From NCBI GenBank assembly GCA_044507065.1, contig JBIQJY010000008.1, forward strand, positions 1 through 64,000: DNA of 64,000 nt, given 5' to 3'. The notes below the pieces were generated by a model that had not been told where the DNA came from, made no database searches, and saw only the letters and a list, made by a program, of their open reading frames with translations. Shown here piece by piece: positions 1 to 7,887 of this stretch (its first letter is position 1; every line of letters begins with the position of its first letter). The stretch comes from SCN-69-37 sp044507065. GTDB lineage: Bacteria; Acidobacteriota; Vicinamibacteria; Vicinamibacterales; SCN-69-37. Position numbers and translations under genes: made by a program.

Positions 1-63
1 AGCCTCGCAGCCTCGCAGCCTCGCAGCCTCGTAGCCTCGTAGCCTCGTAGCCTTGTAGCCTCC
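1..63. repeat. 8-bp tandem repeat abutting tdk
   Basis: Eight head-to-tail copies of an 8-bp unit run up to the tdk start codon: three copies of AGCCTCGC (1-24), three of AGCCTCGT (25-48), one AGCCTTGT (49-56) and a 7-bp remnant AGCCTCC (57-63). The array begins at or before the window edge, so its full length is unknown. It occupies the place where the ribosome-binding site or promoter of tdk should be. Variant units are grouped by type, which fits slippage or duplication. Confidence 0.95.
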
Positions 64-636
64 ATGGAACCCCCTCACTCGCCTCGTCCCGGCTGGATCG
101 AGGTCATCACCGGCAGCATGTTCAGCGGGAAGAGCGAGGAGCTCATCCGCCGGCTGCGTCGGGCGCAGATTGCCCGGCAGCGCGTGCAGATCTTCAAGCC
201 CGTGATCGACGATCGCTACAGCGAGATGGCCATCGTCTCGCACAGCGACATGAAGATCCCGTCGGTCGACGTGGCCTCTTCAGCCGAGCTGCTGTCGATG
301 GTCGAGCCGGCCACCGAGGTGGTGGGCATCGACGAGGGGCAGTTCTTCGACAATGGCCTGACAGAGGTGTGCGCGCGGCTGGCCGGGGACGGCAAGCGCG
401 TGATCGTCGCGGGGCTCGACCTGGACTACCGTGCGGTGCCGTTCGAGCCGATGCCGCAGCTGCTCGCTTCGGCGGAGTACATCACGAAGACGCTGGCCAT
501 CTGCATGGTGTGCGGCGGTCCGGCAAACCGGACGCAGCGGCTGGTGGCCTCGCACGACCTCGTCCTCGTCGGGGCGTCGGGCACGTACGAGGCGCGGTGC
601 CGCCACTGCTACGTGGCGCCCGAGGGCGAGCGGTAG
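64..636 (+). CDS. tdk: Thymidine kinase
   Basis: Type II (TK1-like) thymidine kinase, 190 aa, the usual length. It makes dTMP from thymidine and ATP in cytosolic pyrimidine salvage. The P-loop GSMFSGKS is at residues 17-24, the DEGQF motif with the catalytic acid is near residue 90, and two CxxC pairs (147-150 and 179-182) form the structural zinc site of the lasso domain. The ATG at 64 directly follows the 8-bp repeat array, with no recognisable Shine-Dalgarno. The nine residues before the conserved beta strand are not critical, so a slightly later start is possible. The next gene is convergent with an 18-bp gap. Confidence 0.95.
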   Translation: MEPPHSPRPGWIEVITGSMFSGKSEELIRRLRRAQIARQRVQIFKPVIDDRYSEMAIVSHSDMKIPSVDVASSAELLSMVEPATEVVGIDEGQFFDNGLTEVCARLAGDGKRVIVAGLDLDYRAVPFEPMPQLLASAEYITKTLAICMVCGGPANRTQRLVASHDLVLVGASGTYEARCRHCYVAPEGER

Positions 637-654
637 GGCGCGGCCCGCCCAGCG

Positions 655-1491
655 CTACCGCAGCAGCCACTGCAGCAGGCCCTGTCCTCCGGCGGCCATC
701 GGGTCGCGCAGCCAGTCGGGCGGCGTCAGCCACACGAAGGCGAGGATGGCCAGCACCCACATGTCGTAGGCGATCGTCGCCCGCTCATCGGTCCAGTAGA
801 AGGCCCGGACGAACAGGCCCATCGGTCCCGACCGCCGTGGCTGGGGCTTGCCGTTGAGGGCATAGTAGGTGTACTGGATGCGGTTGATCACGGTCACGAT
901 CGACAGCACGCCGATGACCCACATCACGGCGGCCATGCGGTTGGTGAAGGCGCCAATCATGAACAGCACGATGCGTTCGGGGCGCTCCATGAAGCCGACC
1001 TTGCACTTGGGGATGAGCGACTCGGCCCGCGCCCGGGTGTAGCTGGTCATGGTGGCGAACACCATGGCAATCGACGTGATCAGCACGTAGTCGGTGCGGT
1101 GCATCGACGCGTACAGGCAGATCAGGCCGACCGACAGGGCCAGGTCGGAGAACCGGTCGATGACCGAGTCCCAGAAGCCGCCGAACTCGCTGGCCTCGCC
1201 CGTCTCGGTCGCCACCTTGCCGTCGATGAAATCGAAGATGTTGGCGCCGATCATCACGAAGCCCGCCGTCAGGAAGCGGCCTTCGGCCAGCGCCCAGCCG
1301 GCGGCGACGTTGATGAGGACGCCGGTGAACGTGAGAACATTCGGGTGGATGCGAAGGCGTACGCACGCGGCAATGATGAGCCGCAGCGGGTAGTAGCACA
1401 CTGCGCCGATGGCGCCGGTAACAGTCACAGTGGAGTGCAGGTCCTGTCGGGGATTCGTTGCAGCCGCGCGAAGCGTGACCGGGCCGGGCAC
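655..1491 (-). CDS. CDP-alcohol phosphatidyltransferase family protein
   Basis: Integral membrane enzyme of the CDP-alcohol phosphatidyltransferase superfamily, which joins a CDP-lipid to an alcohol acceptor in phospholipid synthesis. Up to 278 aa with about six hydrophobic segments. The signature is present with all four metal-binding aspartates (Asp87, Asp90, Asp108, Asp112) and the two glycines. However, the Arg that normally follows Ala in DGxxAR is Thr95. The acceptor (glycerol-P, inositol-P or other) cannot be read from sequence. The GTG at 1491 is the far start; an in-frame GTG at 1428 (codon 22) lies just before the conserved part and may be the real start. Divergent from uvrC, with 65 bp between the outermost starts. 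Confidence 0.8.
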   Translation of the reverse strand: MPGPVTLRAAATNPRQDLHSTVTVTGAIGAVCYYPLRLIIAACVRLRIHPNVLTFTGVLINVAAGWALAEGRFLTAGFVMIGANIFDFIDGKVATETGEASEFGGFWDSVIDRFSDLALSVGLICLYASMHRTDYVLITSIAMVFATMTSYTRARAESLIPKCKVGFMERPERIVLFMIGAFTNRMAAVMWVIGVLSIVTVINRIQYTYYALNGKPQPRRSGPMGLFVRAFYWTDERATIAYDMWVLAILAFVWLTPPDWLRDPMAAGGQGLLQWLLR

Positions 1492-1556
1492 GGCCTGACC
1501 GGGTCACCCGTTGCCACGGCGCGGCGCCGCTGCAACGACCGCGCGGATCGTAGCTT

Positions 1557-3428
1557 ATGGCGATTGAAGATCTCAAGGGGCAGATGGGCCGGTTGCCCGA
1601 ACAGCCGGGGGTGTATCTGTTTCTGGGACCGGCAGGCGAGACGCTCTACGTCGGCAAGGCCCGGGTGCTGCGCGACCGCGTGCGAAGCTACCTGGCGGCC
1701 TGGGGCACCAGTCCGCGCATCGATGCGCTGCTGCGCGACGCCACCCGGCTCGACGTCATCGTCACCGACTCGGTCGTCGAGGCGCTCGCGCTCGAGAACC
1801 GCCTCATCAAGCAGCGCAACCCGCGCTACAACGTCCTGCTGCGCGACGACAAGACCTATCCGTACCTGCAGCTGACGACGACCGAGGCGGCGCCGCGGCT
1901 GCTGGTGGCGCGGCGCGTCGAGCGGGACGGCAACGTCTACGCCGGTCCCTTCATGCCCGCGGCCGTCGCCCGGCGGACCATGTCGCTGTCGCATCGCCTG
2001 TTCGGGATCCGGTCCTGTAACGAGGTCATCGACGGCAAGCGCGGCCGGCCCTGCCTGGAATACGACATCAAGCGCTGTCTGGCGCCGTGTGTGGAATCGA
2101 TCTGCACGATCGAGCAGTACCAGCACGCCGTCGAACAGACGCGGTTGCTCATCGAGGGGCGGCAGGACGAACTCGTCCACACGCTGCGCGATGAGATGAT
2201 GTCGGCGGCCTCCGAGGAGCGCTTCGAACGCGCGGCGCACCTGCGCGATGCCATCCAGACGATCGAGACCCTGCGCGATCGACGCAACAACGTCGAAACG
2301 CCGGCGATGGGAGATCGCGACGCGTTCGGCGTGAATGTCGGACCGGCCGGGGCCGTCGTGCAGGTCTTCCAGGTGCGGCGCGGCCGCGTCGTCGATCGCA
2401 TCGAGCTGCTGGCCGACGAGCGCGAGTCGCAGGACGGACGGCCGCCGGTCGAACCCGCCGGGATCGAGGCCGAATCGCGCAGCGTGCTGGCCACGGCGAT
2501 CCAGCAGTTCTACGCGGAACGGCCCGCGCCCGGCGACGTGCACGTGCCGGTGGCGCTCGAGGCCGAGGATCGCGAGGCGATCGAGGCGTGGCTGTCGGAA
2601 CAGGCGGGCCGCCGCGTGCGCATCACCGTGCCGCGGCGCGGCGAGAAGCGCGGGCTGCTCGACCTGGCGATGCGCAACGCCGCGATGGCCTATCAATCGC
2701 ACTTCGCCGACGGCGACACCACCGCCTTCGAGGCGCTCGAGACGCTGCAGGCCGTGCTGGGCCTGCCGACGCGCCCGAAGCGGATCGAGTGCTTCGACAT
2801 CTCGACGCTGCAGGGCAGCGAGACGGTGGCATCGATGGTCGTGGCCGTGGATGGACGGATGCGGCGCAGCGACTACCGCAAGTTCCGTATCAGGGACAGC
2901 GGCGTCCGCATGGTGGCCGGCACGCCCGTGCCCGACGACTTCGCCGCCATGCGCGAGGTGGTGCTGCGCCGGTATCGGCGGCTCACCGACCAGGGCGGCC
3001 CGTTTCCCGACCTCATCATCGTCGATGGCGGCAAGGGGCAGCTGACGGCGGCTTACGCCTCGCTCGCCGAACTCGGGCTCGACCGCCTGGTGGCCATTGG
3101 ATTGGCCAAGCAGGAGGAGCTCATCTTCACGCGCGATCGCATCGAGGGGATTGCGCTGCCGCACGCGTCGGCCGCGCTGCGCCTGTTGCAGAAGATTCGC
3201 GACGAGGCGCACCGGTTTGCGGTGACGTTCCATCGGCAGTCGCGCACGCGGCGCGATCTGCGATCCGAGGTGGACGAGATCGCGGGCGTCGGACCGCGGC
3301 GGCGCAAGCAGCTGCTGACGGCCTTCGGGTCGGTGGCCGGCGTGCGAAGGGCCAGCCGCGAGGAACTCGAGGCGGTGGCGGGCCCGAAAGTGGCCGAGGC
3401 CGTCATCCGCCATTTCAGCGGCCGATAG
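1557..3428 (+). CDS. uvrC: UvrABC excinuclease subunit C
   Basis: Nucleotide excision repair nuclease that makes the 3' and 5' incisions in the UvrB-DNA complex. 623 aa, full length. Domain order is as expected: GIY-YIG nuclease at about 10-95 (PGVYLF and YVGKA seen), a conserved cysteine-containing stretch near 155-180, a UVR motif that contacts UvrB at about 205-240 (FERAAHLRD), the RNase H-like nuclease core at about 365-540, and a C-terminal helix-hairpin-helix pair (EIAGVGPRRRKQLL, about 575-620). No Shine-Dalgarno is seen before the ATG at 1557. The downstream M50 gene starts 27 bp after the stop. Confidence 0.97.
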   Translation: MAIEDLKGQMGRLPEQPGVYLFLGPAGETLYVGKARVLRDRVRSYLAAWGTSPRIDALLRDATRLDVIVTDSVVEALALENRLIKQRNPRYNVLLRDDKTYPYLQLTTTEAAPRLLVARRVERDGNVYAGPFMPAAVARRTMSLSHRLFGIRSCNEVIDGKRGRPCLEYDIKRCLAPCVESICTIEQYQHAVEQTRLLIEGRQDELVHTLRDEMMSAASEERFERAAHLRDAIQTIETLRDRRNNVETPAMGDRDAFGVNVGPAGAVVQVFQVRRGRVVDRIELLADERESQDGRPPVEPAGIEAESRSVLATAIQQFYAERPAPGDVHVPVALEAEDREAIEAWLSEQAGRRVRITVPRRGEKRGLLDLAMRNAAMAYQSHFADGDTTAFEALETLQAVLGLPTRPKRIECFDISTLQGSETVASMVVAVDGRMRRSDYRKFRIRDSGVRMVAGTPVPDDFAAMREVVLRRYRRLTDQGGPFPDLIIVDGGKGQLTAAYASLAELGLDRLVAIGLAKQEELIFTRDRIEGIALPHASAALRLLQKIRDEAHRFAVTFHRQSRTRRDLRSEVDEIAGVGPRRRKQLLTAFGSVAGVRRASREELEAVAGPKVAEAVIRHFSGR

Positions 3429-3436
3429 CGGCCCCG

Positions 3437-3445
3437 TGCTACAGT
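3437..3445 (+). promoter_or_regulatory. Extended -10 before M50 protease gene
   Basis: TGC followed by TACAGT (3440-3445) fits an extended -10 element (TGn plus a -10 hexamer). Transcription would start near 3452, about four bases before the TTG start at 3456. No convincing -35 is seen. Confidence 0.4.
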
Positions 3446-3455
3446 CAATTCCCGC

Positions 3456-4079
3456 TTGGAACCTAGCCTCGCTTACGTCGTTCCGCTGTTCATCGTCCTG
3501 ATTGTGTCCCTGTCGGTGCACGAGGCGGCTCATGCGTGGACCGCGGATCGCCTCGGCGATCCGACGGCGCGCCATCTGGGTCGACTTACGCTCAATCCGC
3601 TGGCACACATCGACTGGATCGGCACGGTGCTGTTTCCGCTCGTCGCGATCTATTCGGGTTTCCCGTTGATTGGCTGGGCGAAGCCGGTCCCCGTCAACTG
3701 GAACAACCTCCGGGCGCCGCGGCGCGATTTCGCCATCGTGGCCATTGCCGGGCCGGTGAGCAACGTCGTGCTCGCCCTGCTCGGGGGGCTCGTGTTCAGC
3801 GTGGTCTGGAACGCGGGGGACGCGGGCGGCGAGCTCGTTCGCGTGCTGTTCGTGTTCGTCTATCTCAACATGTTCCTCGCCGTGTTCAACATGCTGCCCG
3901 TGCCGCCGCTCGATGGCGGCAACGTGCTGGCCGGCATCGTGCCCGAAAGCGCGGCCCGCGCGCTCGACGGGCTGCGGCCGTGGGGATTCCTGATTCTGTA
4001 CGCGCTGATGTTCATGGGGGTCTTGAGCGCGATAGCGCGCCCCATCGAGATCGCGATTACCAGGTGGCTGCTGCAGTGA
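3456..4079 (+). CDS. Site-2 protease family (M50) membrane metalloprotease
   Basis: Compact intramembrane zinc metalloprotease of family M50, 207 aa, without PDZ domain (the M50B-like minimal type often found next to trpS and scpAB). The HExxH zinc motif is HEAAH at residues 22-26 inside the first membrane segment. The third ligand is in the PVPPLDGG motif (Asp153). Four or five hydrophobic segments are visible. The substrate is unknown. The predicted start is TTG at 3456; this gives a first membrane helix of normal length. Its stop overlaps the trpS start as GTGA (4076-4079), indicating translational coupling. Confidence 0.9.
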   Translation: MEPSLAYVVPLFIVLIVSLSVHEAAHAWTADRLGDPTARHLGRLTLNPLAHIDWIGTVLFPLVAIYSGFPLIGWAKPVPVNWNNLRAPRRDFAIVAIAGPVSNVVLALLGGLVFSVVWNAGDAGGELVRVLFVFVYLNMFLAVFNMLPVPPLDGGNVLAGIVPESAARALDGLRPWGFLILYALMFMGVLSAIARPIEIAITRWLLQ

Positions 4080-5071
4080 CCGGACGCAAACATCTCGTCT
4101 CAGGCATGCGGCCGACCGGACGGCTGCACCTCGGCCACCTGGTCGGCGCGCTCGACAACTGGGTGGCCCTTCAGGCCGAGTACGACGCCTACTACTTCGT
4201 CGCCGACTGGCACGCGCTCACGAGCGAGTACGCGTCGACCGGGCCGCTCGTCGAGTACGCCTACGACAACGTGGCCGACTGGATTGGCGCCGGCCTCGAT
4301 CCCGAGCGGAGCACGTTCTTCGTGCAGTCGCTCGTGCCCGAGCACGCCGAACTCTACCTGCTGCTGCAGATGGTCACGCCCATCGGCTGGCTCGAGCGCG
4401 TCCCCACCTACAAGGAGCAGATCGTCCAGCTCGCGGAGAAGGATCTCTCGAATCTCGGGTTCCTGGGATATCCGCTGCTGCAGACGGCCGACGTCGCGAT
4501 GTACGACGCGCACGTCGTGCCGGTGGGGGAGGACCAGGTGCCGCACCTCGAGTTGTCGCGCGAGGTGGTCCGGCGGTTCAATCATCTCTATGGCGACGTG
4601 CTCGTCGAACCGCAGGCCCTGCTCACGCCGACGCCGCGGCTGCCCGGGCTCGACAACCGGAAGATGAGCAAGAGCTACGGCAACACCATCGACCTGTCCG
4701 ATACCGCCGCCGACGTCGTGAAGAAGGTGCGCCAGATGTACACCGATCCGAAACGCGTGCGCGCCGACATTCCGGGCACGGTCGAGGGCAACCCCGTGTT
4801 CGTCTACCACAACACGTTCAACCCGAACGTCGAGGAAGTGCGCGATCTCGAGGATCGCTATCGCGCCGGCAAGGTGGGCGACGTCGAGGTGAAGACCAAG
4901 CTGGCCGCCGCGATCAACGCGCGCCTCGACCCCATCCGCGAGCGCCGGGCGGCGGCGCTGGCGCGGCCGGAATACCTGCGCGAGGTGCTGGTCGAGGGAT
5001 CGCGACGAGCGCGCGAGGTGGCCCTCGAGACCATGACACGCGTGCGCGACGCCGTCAGGCTGCGATACTGA
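4076..5071 (+). CDS. trpS: Tryptophan--tRNA ligase
   Basis: Class I tryptophanyl-tRNA synthetase, 331 aa, the normal bacterial length. It charges tRNA-Trp in the cytosol. The HIGH-type motif is HLGH at residues 18-21, following GMRPTG, and KMSKS is at about 196-200. I chose the GTG at 4076 because it overlaps the upstream stop as GTGA and gives an N-terminus that starts just before the conserved SGMRPTG strand. The reading frame stays open far upstream, but that extension covers the M50 gene in another frame and is not coding. scpA follows after 6 bp. Confidence 0.96.
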   Translation: MTGRKHLVSGMRPTGRLHLGHLVGALDNWVALQAEYDAYYFVADWHALTSEYASTGPLVEYAYDNVADWIGAGLDPERSTFFVQSLVPEHAELYLLLQMVTPIGWLERVPTYKEQIVQLAEKDLSNLGFLGYPLLQTADVAMYDAHVVPVGEDQVPHLELSREVVRRFNHLYGDVLVEPQALLTPTPRLPGLDNRKMSKSYGNTIDLSDTAADVVKKVRQMYTDPKRVRADIPGTVEGNPVFVYHNTFNPNVEEVRDLEDRYRAGKVGDVEVKTKLAAAINARLDPIRERRAAALARPEYLREVLVEGSRRAREVALETMTRVRDAVRLRY

Positions 5072-5077
5072 GGCCGC

Positions 5078-5884
5078 ATGGCTGAACAGCACCAGCAGCT
5101 CGGCTTCGAATCCATCCTCGGGGACTACCCCGTGCGGCTGCAGAACTTCGAGGGCCCGCTCGACCTGCTCCTGCACCTGATCAGGAAGCACGAAGTCGAC
5201 ATCTACGACATCCCGATTGCCCTCATCACCCGGCAGTACCTCGAGTACCTGGACCTGATGACCGAGATGGATCTCGACCTGGCGGGCGAGTTCCTCGTGA
5301 TGGCGGCGACGCTCATCCACATCAAGTCGCGCACGCTCCTGCCGCGTCCGGATCCCACGCAGGACGAGCCGGAAGAGGACCCGCGCGACGCACTCGTGCG
5401 CCGGCTGCTCGAGCACCAGCGCTTCAAGGCCGCGGCCGAACTGCTGCACGAGAAGGAAATCCAGCGCAGCGCGCAGTGGGCCCGGCCCGACGAGCGTGTC
5501 GCGGCGCTCGTGGGCGATCCGCCCGAGCCGGAAATAGAGGTCGACCTGTTCAGCCTCATGACGGCCTTCCGTCAGGTGCTCGATCGGGCCCGCAAGCGCC
5601 CGCAGGTCCGACTGCCGCCCGAGCAGATCTCCATCGAGGACCGCATGGAGCAGCTCGACGCCCGGCTCTCCGAGCAGGAAGCGTGCGGGTTCGATGAACT
5701 GTTTGCCGACGTCAACACCCGGGCCGGTATGATCGTGACCTTCCTCGCGCTGCTCGAGATGATCCGCATGAAACGCGTGCGCGTCTTCCAGCAGGCAGCC
5801 GGCGGCGCCATCCGCGTCTATCGGCGCGCGCGCCAGGCCAGCGCCCCGTTTGCGGCGCCCGAGGCCGGCGGGGGGGCGGCGTGA
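5078..5884 (+). CDS. scpA: Segregation and condensation protein A
   Basis: Kleisin subunit of the SMC-ScpAB condensin, which bridges the SMC heads and organises the chromosome. 268 aa. The N-terminal kleisin helices carry the typical LQNFEGPLDLLLHLI stretch (about residues 21-35) and a second conserved helix FLVMAATLIHIKSR (about 72-85). The C-terminal winged helix ends near residue 250, followed by an Ala/Gly-rich tail. The gene sits in the common order trpS-scpA-scpB-rluB. The ATG at 5078 is six bases after trpS. The stop overlaps scpB as GTGA. Confidence 0.96.
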   Translation: MAEQHQQLGFESILGDYPVRLQNFEGPLDLLLHLIRKHEVDIYDIPIALITRQYLEYLDLMTEMDLDLAGEFLVMAATLIHIKSRTLLPRPDPTQDEPEEDPRDALVRRLLEHQRFKAAAELLHEKEIQRSAQWARPDERVAALVGDPPEPEIEVDLFSLMTAFRQVLDRARKRPQVRLPPEQISIEDRMEQLDARLSEQEACGFDELFADVNTRAGMIVTFLALLEMIRMKRVRVFQQAAGGAIRVYRRARQASAPFAAPEAGGGAA

Positions 5885-6645
5885 CGCAGTCGACCGTCGA
5901 GGAGCACAGCAGTCGAGGCGATGAGTCCATGGAATTGAAAGCCATCATCGAGGCCCTGATCTTCGCCTCGCCCGAGCCGGTCACCGTCAAGGCGCTCGCA
6001 AAGCTCCTCGAAGGCGAAACGACCGAGGCCATCACCGCGGCGATCGACGCGCTCGAAGCGGACTACGACGGGCCCGGCGGTTTGCAACTGGTCGAGGTGG
6101 CGGGCGGCTACCAGATCGTGACGCGACCCGAACTGCACGAATGGGTGCGGCGCCTGTTCCACGAGCACACGACGAAGAAGCTGTCGGTGTCCGCGCTCGA
6201 GACGCTCGCCGTCATTGCCTACAAGCAGCCCATCACGGCGCCCGAGATCACCGAGATTCGTGGCGTCAACGCCGCTGGCGTCGTCGGGACGCTGATCGAG
6301 CGGAAGCTCATCCGCATCGTGGGGCGCAAGCAGGTGGTGGGCCGGCCGTTCCTCTACGGCACCACGCGGGATTTTCTCGAACGCTTCGGCCTGAACGACC
6401 TGTCGGACCTGCCGAAGATCGAGGACATGTCCGACCTGCTCGGCTTCGAACTGCCGAGCGCCATGGCCGAACCCGCGCCCCAGACGGCGCTGCCGTTCGA
6501 GTCCGATGCGTCAGCCGCCGCCGATGCCGAGGCGCCTGCCGAAGCGGACGCCGGGAGTGTGCAGGACACCGCCCCCGAAGCGGCGATCGAGGCTGAGCCG
6601 GAGGCTGCCCCGGAGGCCGAGCCGGAGCCCGAGTCCAGCCTGTAG
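5881..6645 (+). CDS. scpB: Segregation and condensation protein B
   Basis: Second accessory subunit of the SMC condensin; a dimer of two winged-helix domains that binds the ScpA linker. 254 aa. The conserved core covers about residues 17-195 and includes TLAVIAYKQPIT and the winged-helix motif RGVNAAGVVGTL. After about residue 200 there is an Ala/Glu/Pro-rich acidic tail of about 55 residues that is not part of the family core. The GTG at 5881 overlaps the scpA stop. An ATG at 5929 (codon 17, MELKAI) is closer to the conserved start and is an alternative. rluB begins nine bases after the stop. Confidence 0.95.
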   Translation: MTQSTVEEHSSRGDESMELKAIIEALIFASPEPVTVKALAKLLEGETTEAITAAIDALEADYDGPGGLQLVEVAGGYQIVTRPELHEWVRRLFHEHTTKKLSVSALETLAVIAYKQPITAPEITEIRGVNAAGVVGTLIERKLIRIVGRKQVVGRPFLYGTTRDFLERFGLNDLSDLPKIEDMSDLLGFELPSAMAEPAPQTALPFESDASAAADAEAPAEADAGSVQDTAPEAAIEAEPEAAPEAEPEPESSL

Positions 6646-6654
6646 TCTTTCGTC

Positions 6655-7500
6655 ATGGCCGTTCGCCTCAACAAGCTGCTCTCGCAGGCCGGTGTCGCCT
6701 CGCGCCGTCTCGCCGATGAGCTCATTGCGCAAGGCCGCGTCGAGGTCAACGGCGAAATCGTGACCGAGCTCGGCGCGAAGGCCGACCCCGGCCACGATGA
6801 CATTCGCGTCGATGGACGGCGGCTGAAGGTCGACACGGTTCGCCGGTACATCCTGCTCAACAAACCCCGCGGCGTGTTGAGCACCCGTTCCGATCCGCAT
6901 CAGCGCCGGACTGTCGTCGACCTGCTGGCGGCCGCGGGCGTGCGCGGCTACTTCTACCCGGTGGGCCGGCTCGACTACGACTCCGAAGGACTCATCCTGC
7001 TGACCAACGACGGCGACTTCGCCGAACGGGTGATGCACCCGCGCTACGAACTCGAGCGCACGTACGAGGCGGTGGTCGAAGGGGTGCCCGACGAGCGCGA
7101 TCTCGACCGGTTGCGCACCGGCGTGACGGTCGACGGCCGACGCACGCTGCCGGCCACCGTGCGCCTGGTGCGCGTGGTCGAGGGGCGGGCCGGCGAGCGC
7201 GGCGTGCTGGAACTGACGCTTCGCGAGGGCCGCAACCGGCAGGTGCGGCACATGTGCGACGCCATTGCCCACCCGGTGGCGCGCCTGCGCCGCATCCGCA
7301 TCGGCACGATTGACGACCGGAACCTCCGACCGGGCCAGATGCGCGACCTGACGCCGGCCGAGGTGCGGTCGCTCGTTCGCGATCGCGGGGAGGCGGCACC
7401 CGCGCCGCGCGAAGGACGCGCGCGACGGCCGCCGACGCGGCGTCCCGCTTCCGCGTCGCGCGCCGCCACGCCCGATTCCCGTCGACGCCGCCCGCGCTGA
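6655..7500 (+). CDS. rluB: rRNA pseudouridine synthase, RluB/RsuA family
   Basis: Pseudouridine synthase that modifies a uridine in rRNA, most likely 23S rRNA helix 89 as RluB does. 281 aa. An S4 RNA-binding domain covers about residues 3-60 (LNKLLSQAGVASRR). The catalytic aspartate lies in GRLDYDSEGLILLTNDG near residue 105, and the RNRQVRHM motif is near 200. The last 40 residues are a low-complexity Arg/Pro/Ala tail, probably an unstructured RNA-binding extension. It is last in the trpS-scpA-scpB-rluB run. RluB versus the small-subunit enzyme RsuA is decided only by neighbourhood and length, so the symbol is provisional. Confidence 0.88.
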   Translation: MAVRLNKLLSQAGVASRRLADELIAQGRVEVNGEIVTELGAKADPGHDDIRVDGRRLKVDTVRRYILLNKPRGVLSTRSDPHQRRTVVDLLAAAGVRGYFYPVGRLDYDSEGLILLTNDGDFAERVMHPRYELERTYEAVVEGVPDERDLDRLRTGVTVDGRRTLPATVRLVRVVEGRAGERGVLELTLREGRNRQVRHMCDAIAHPVARLRRIRIGTIDDRNLRPGQMRDLTPAEVRSLVRDRGEAAPAPREGRARRPPTRRPASASRAATPDSRRRRPR

Positions 7501-7541
7501 TCCGTTTGTCGACACCGCGTCCGCGTGGCATGCTGGGACCC

Positions 7542-7814
7542 ATGACGCAAACAGAACGCGTGTGTCTTGCGGGAGCCATGATTGGCGCCGTCGCCGGCGC
7601 GGCCGTCGCTTTCCTGTACGCAACCGACGAGGGCGCCCGTCGTCGGCGGGGCCTGATGCATTCGGTCGAGCGGGTGTCGTTCGACGTCGACGAGGCGCAG
7701 CGCCTGTGGGCGCGCCTGCGCGAGGTGTGGTCGCAGTACGAACGCGAGTCGACTGCACGGCCCGCGCCGGTGCGGTTCGAGCGGTCGCGCGACTGGCCGG
7801 CCGGCACCGCCTGA
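7542..7814 (+). CDS. Small YtxH-like membrane protein
   Basis: A 90-aa protein with one glycine/alanine-rich membrane segment near the N-terminus (about residues 8-25) ending in YATDEGARRRR, then a charged cytoplasmic part with likely coiled helix. This is the layout of the YtxH domain family, whose members are small stress-induced membrane proteins of unknown mechanism. I prefer the ATG at 7542, which has a weak TGGGA five bases upstream. An in-frame ATG at 7530 and TTG at 7506 are possible. A second YtxH gene occurs at 12727. The next gene is convergent. Confidence 0.65.
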   Translation: MTQTERVCLAGAMIGAVAGAAVAFLYATDEGARRRRGLMHSVERVSFDVDEAQRLWARLREVWSQYERESTARPAPVRFERSRDWPAGTA

Positions 7815-7887
7815 TCGGCGTCGGGACAGGCCGGCCCGTTCGCGGTGAGGCCCGGCGCGGCCGACCGGGACGGTTCCGCGCGTGCCG

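Noticed and set aside
1..63. CRISPR array
   Set aside because: Units are contiguous 8-mers without spacers and no cas genes are present.
1425..3608. 727-codon open frame on the minus strand across uvrC
   Set aside because: It is the mirror of uvrC in high-GC DNA, has no recognisable domain, and its composition is that of a shadow frame.
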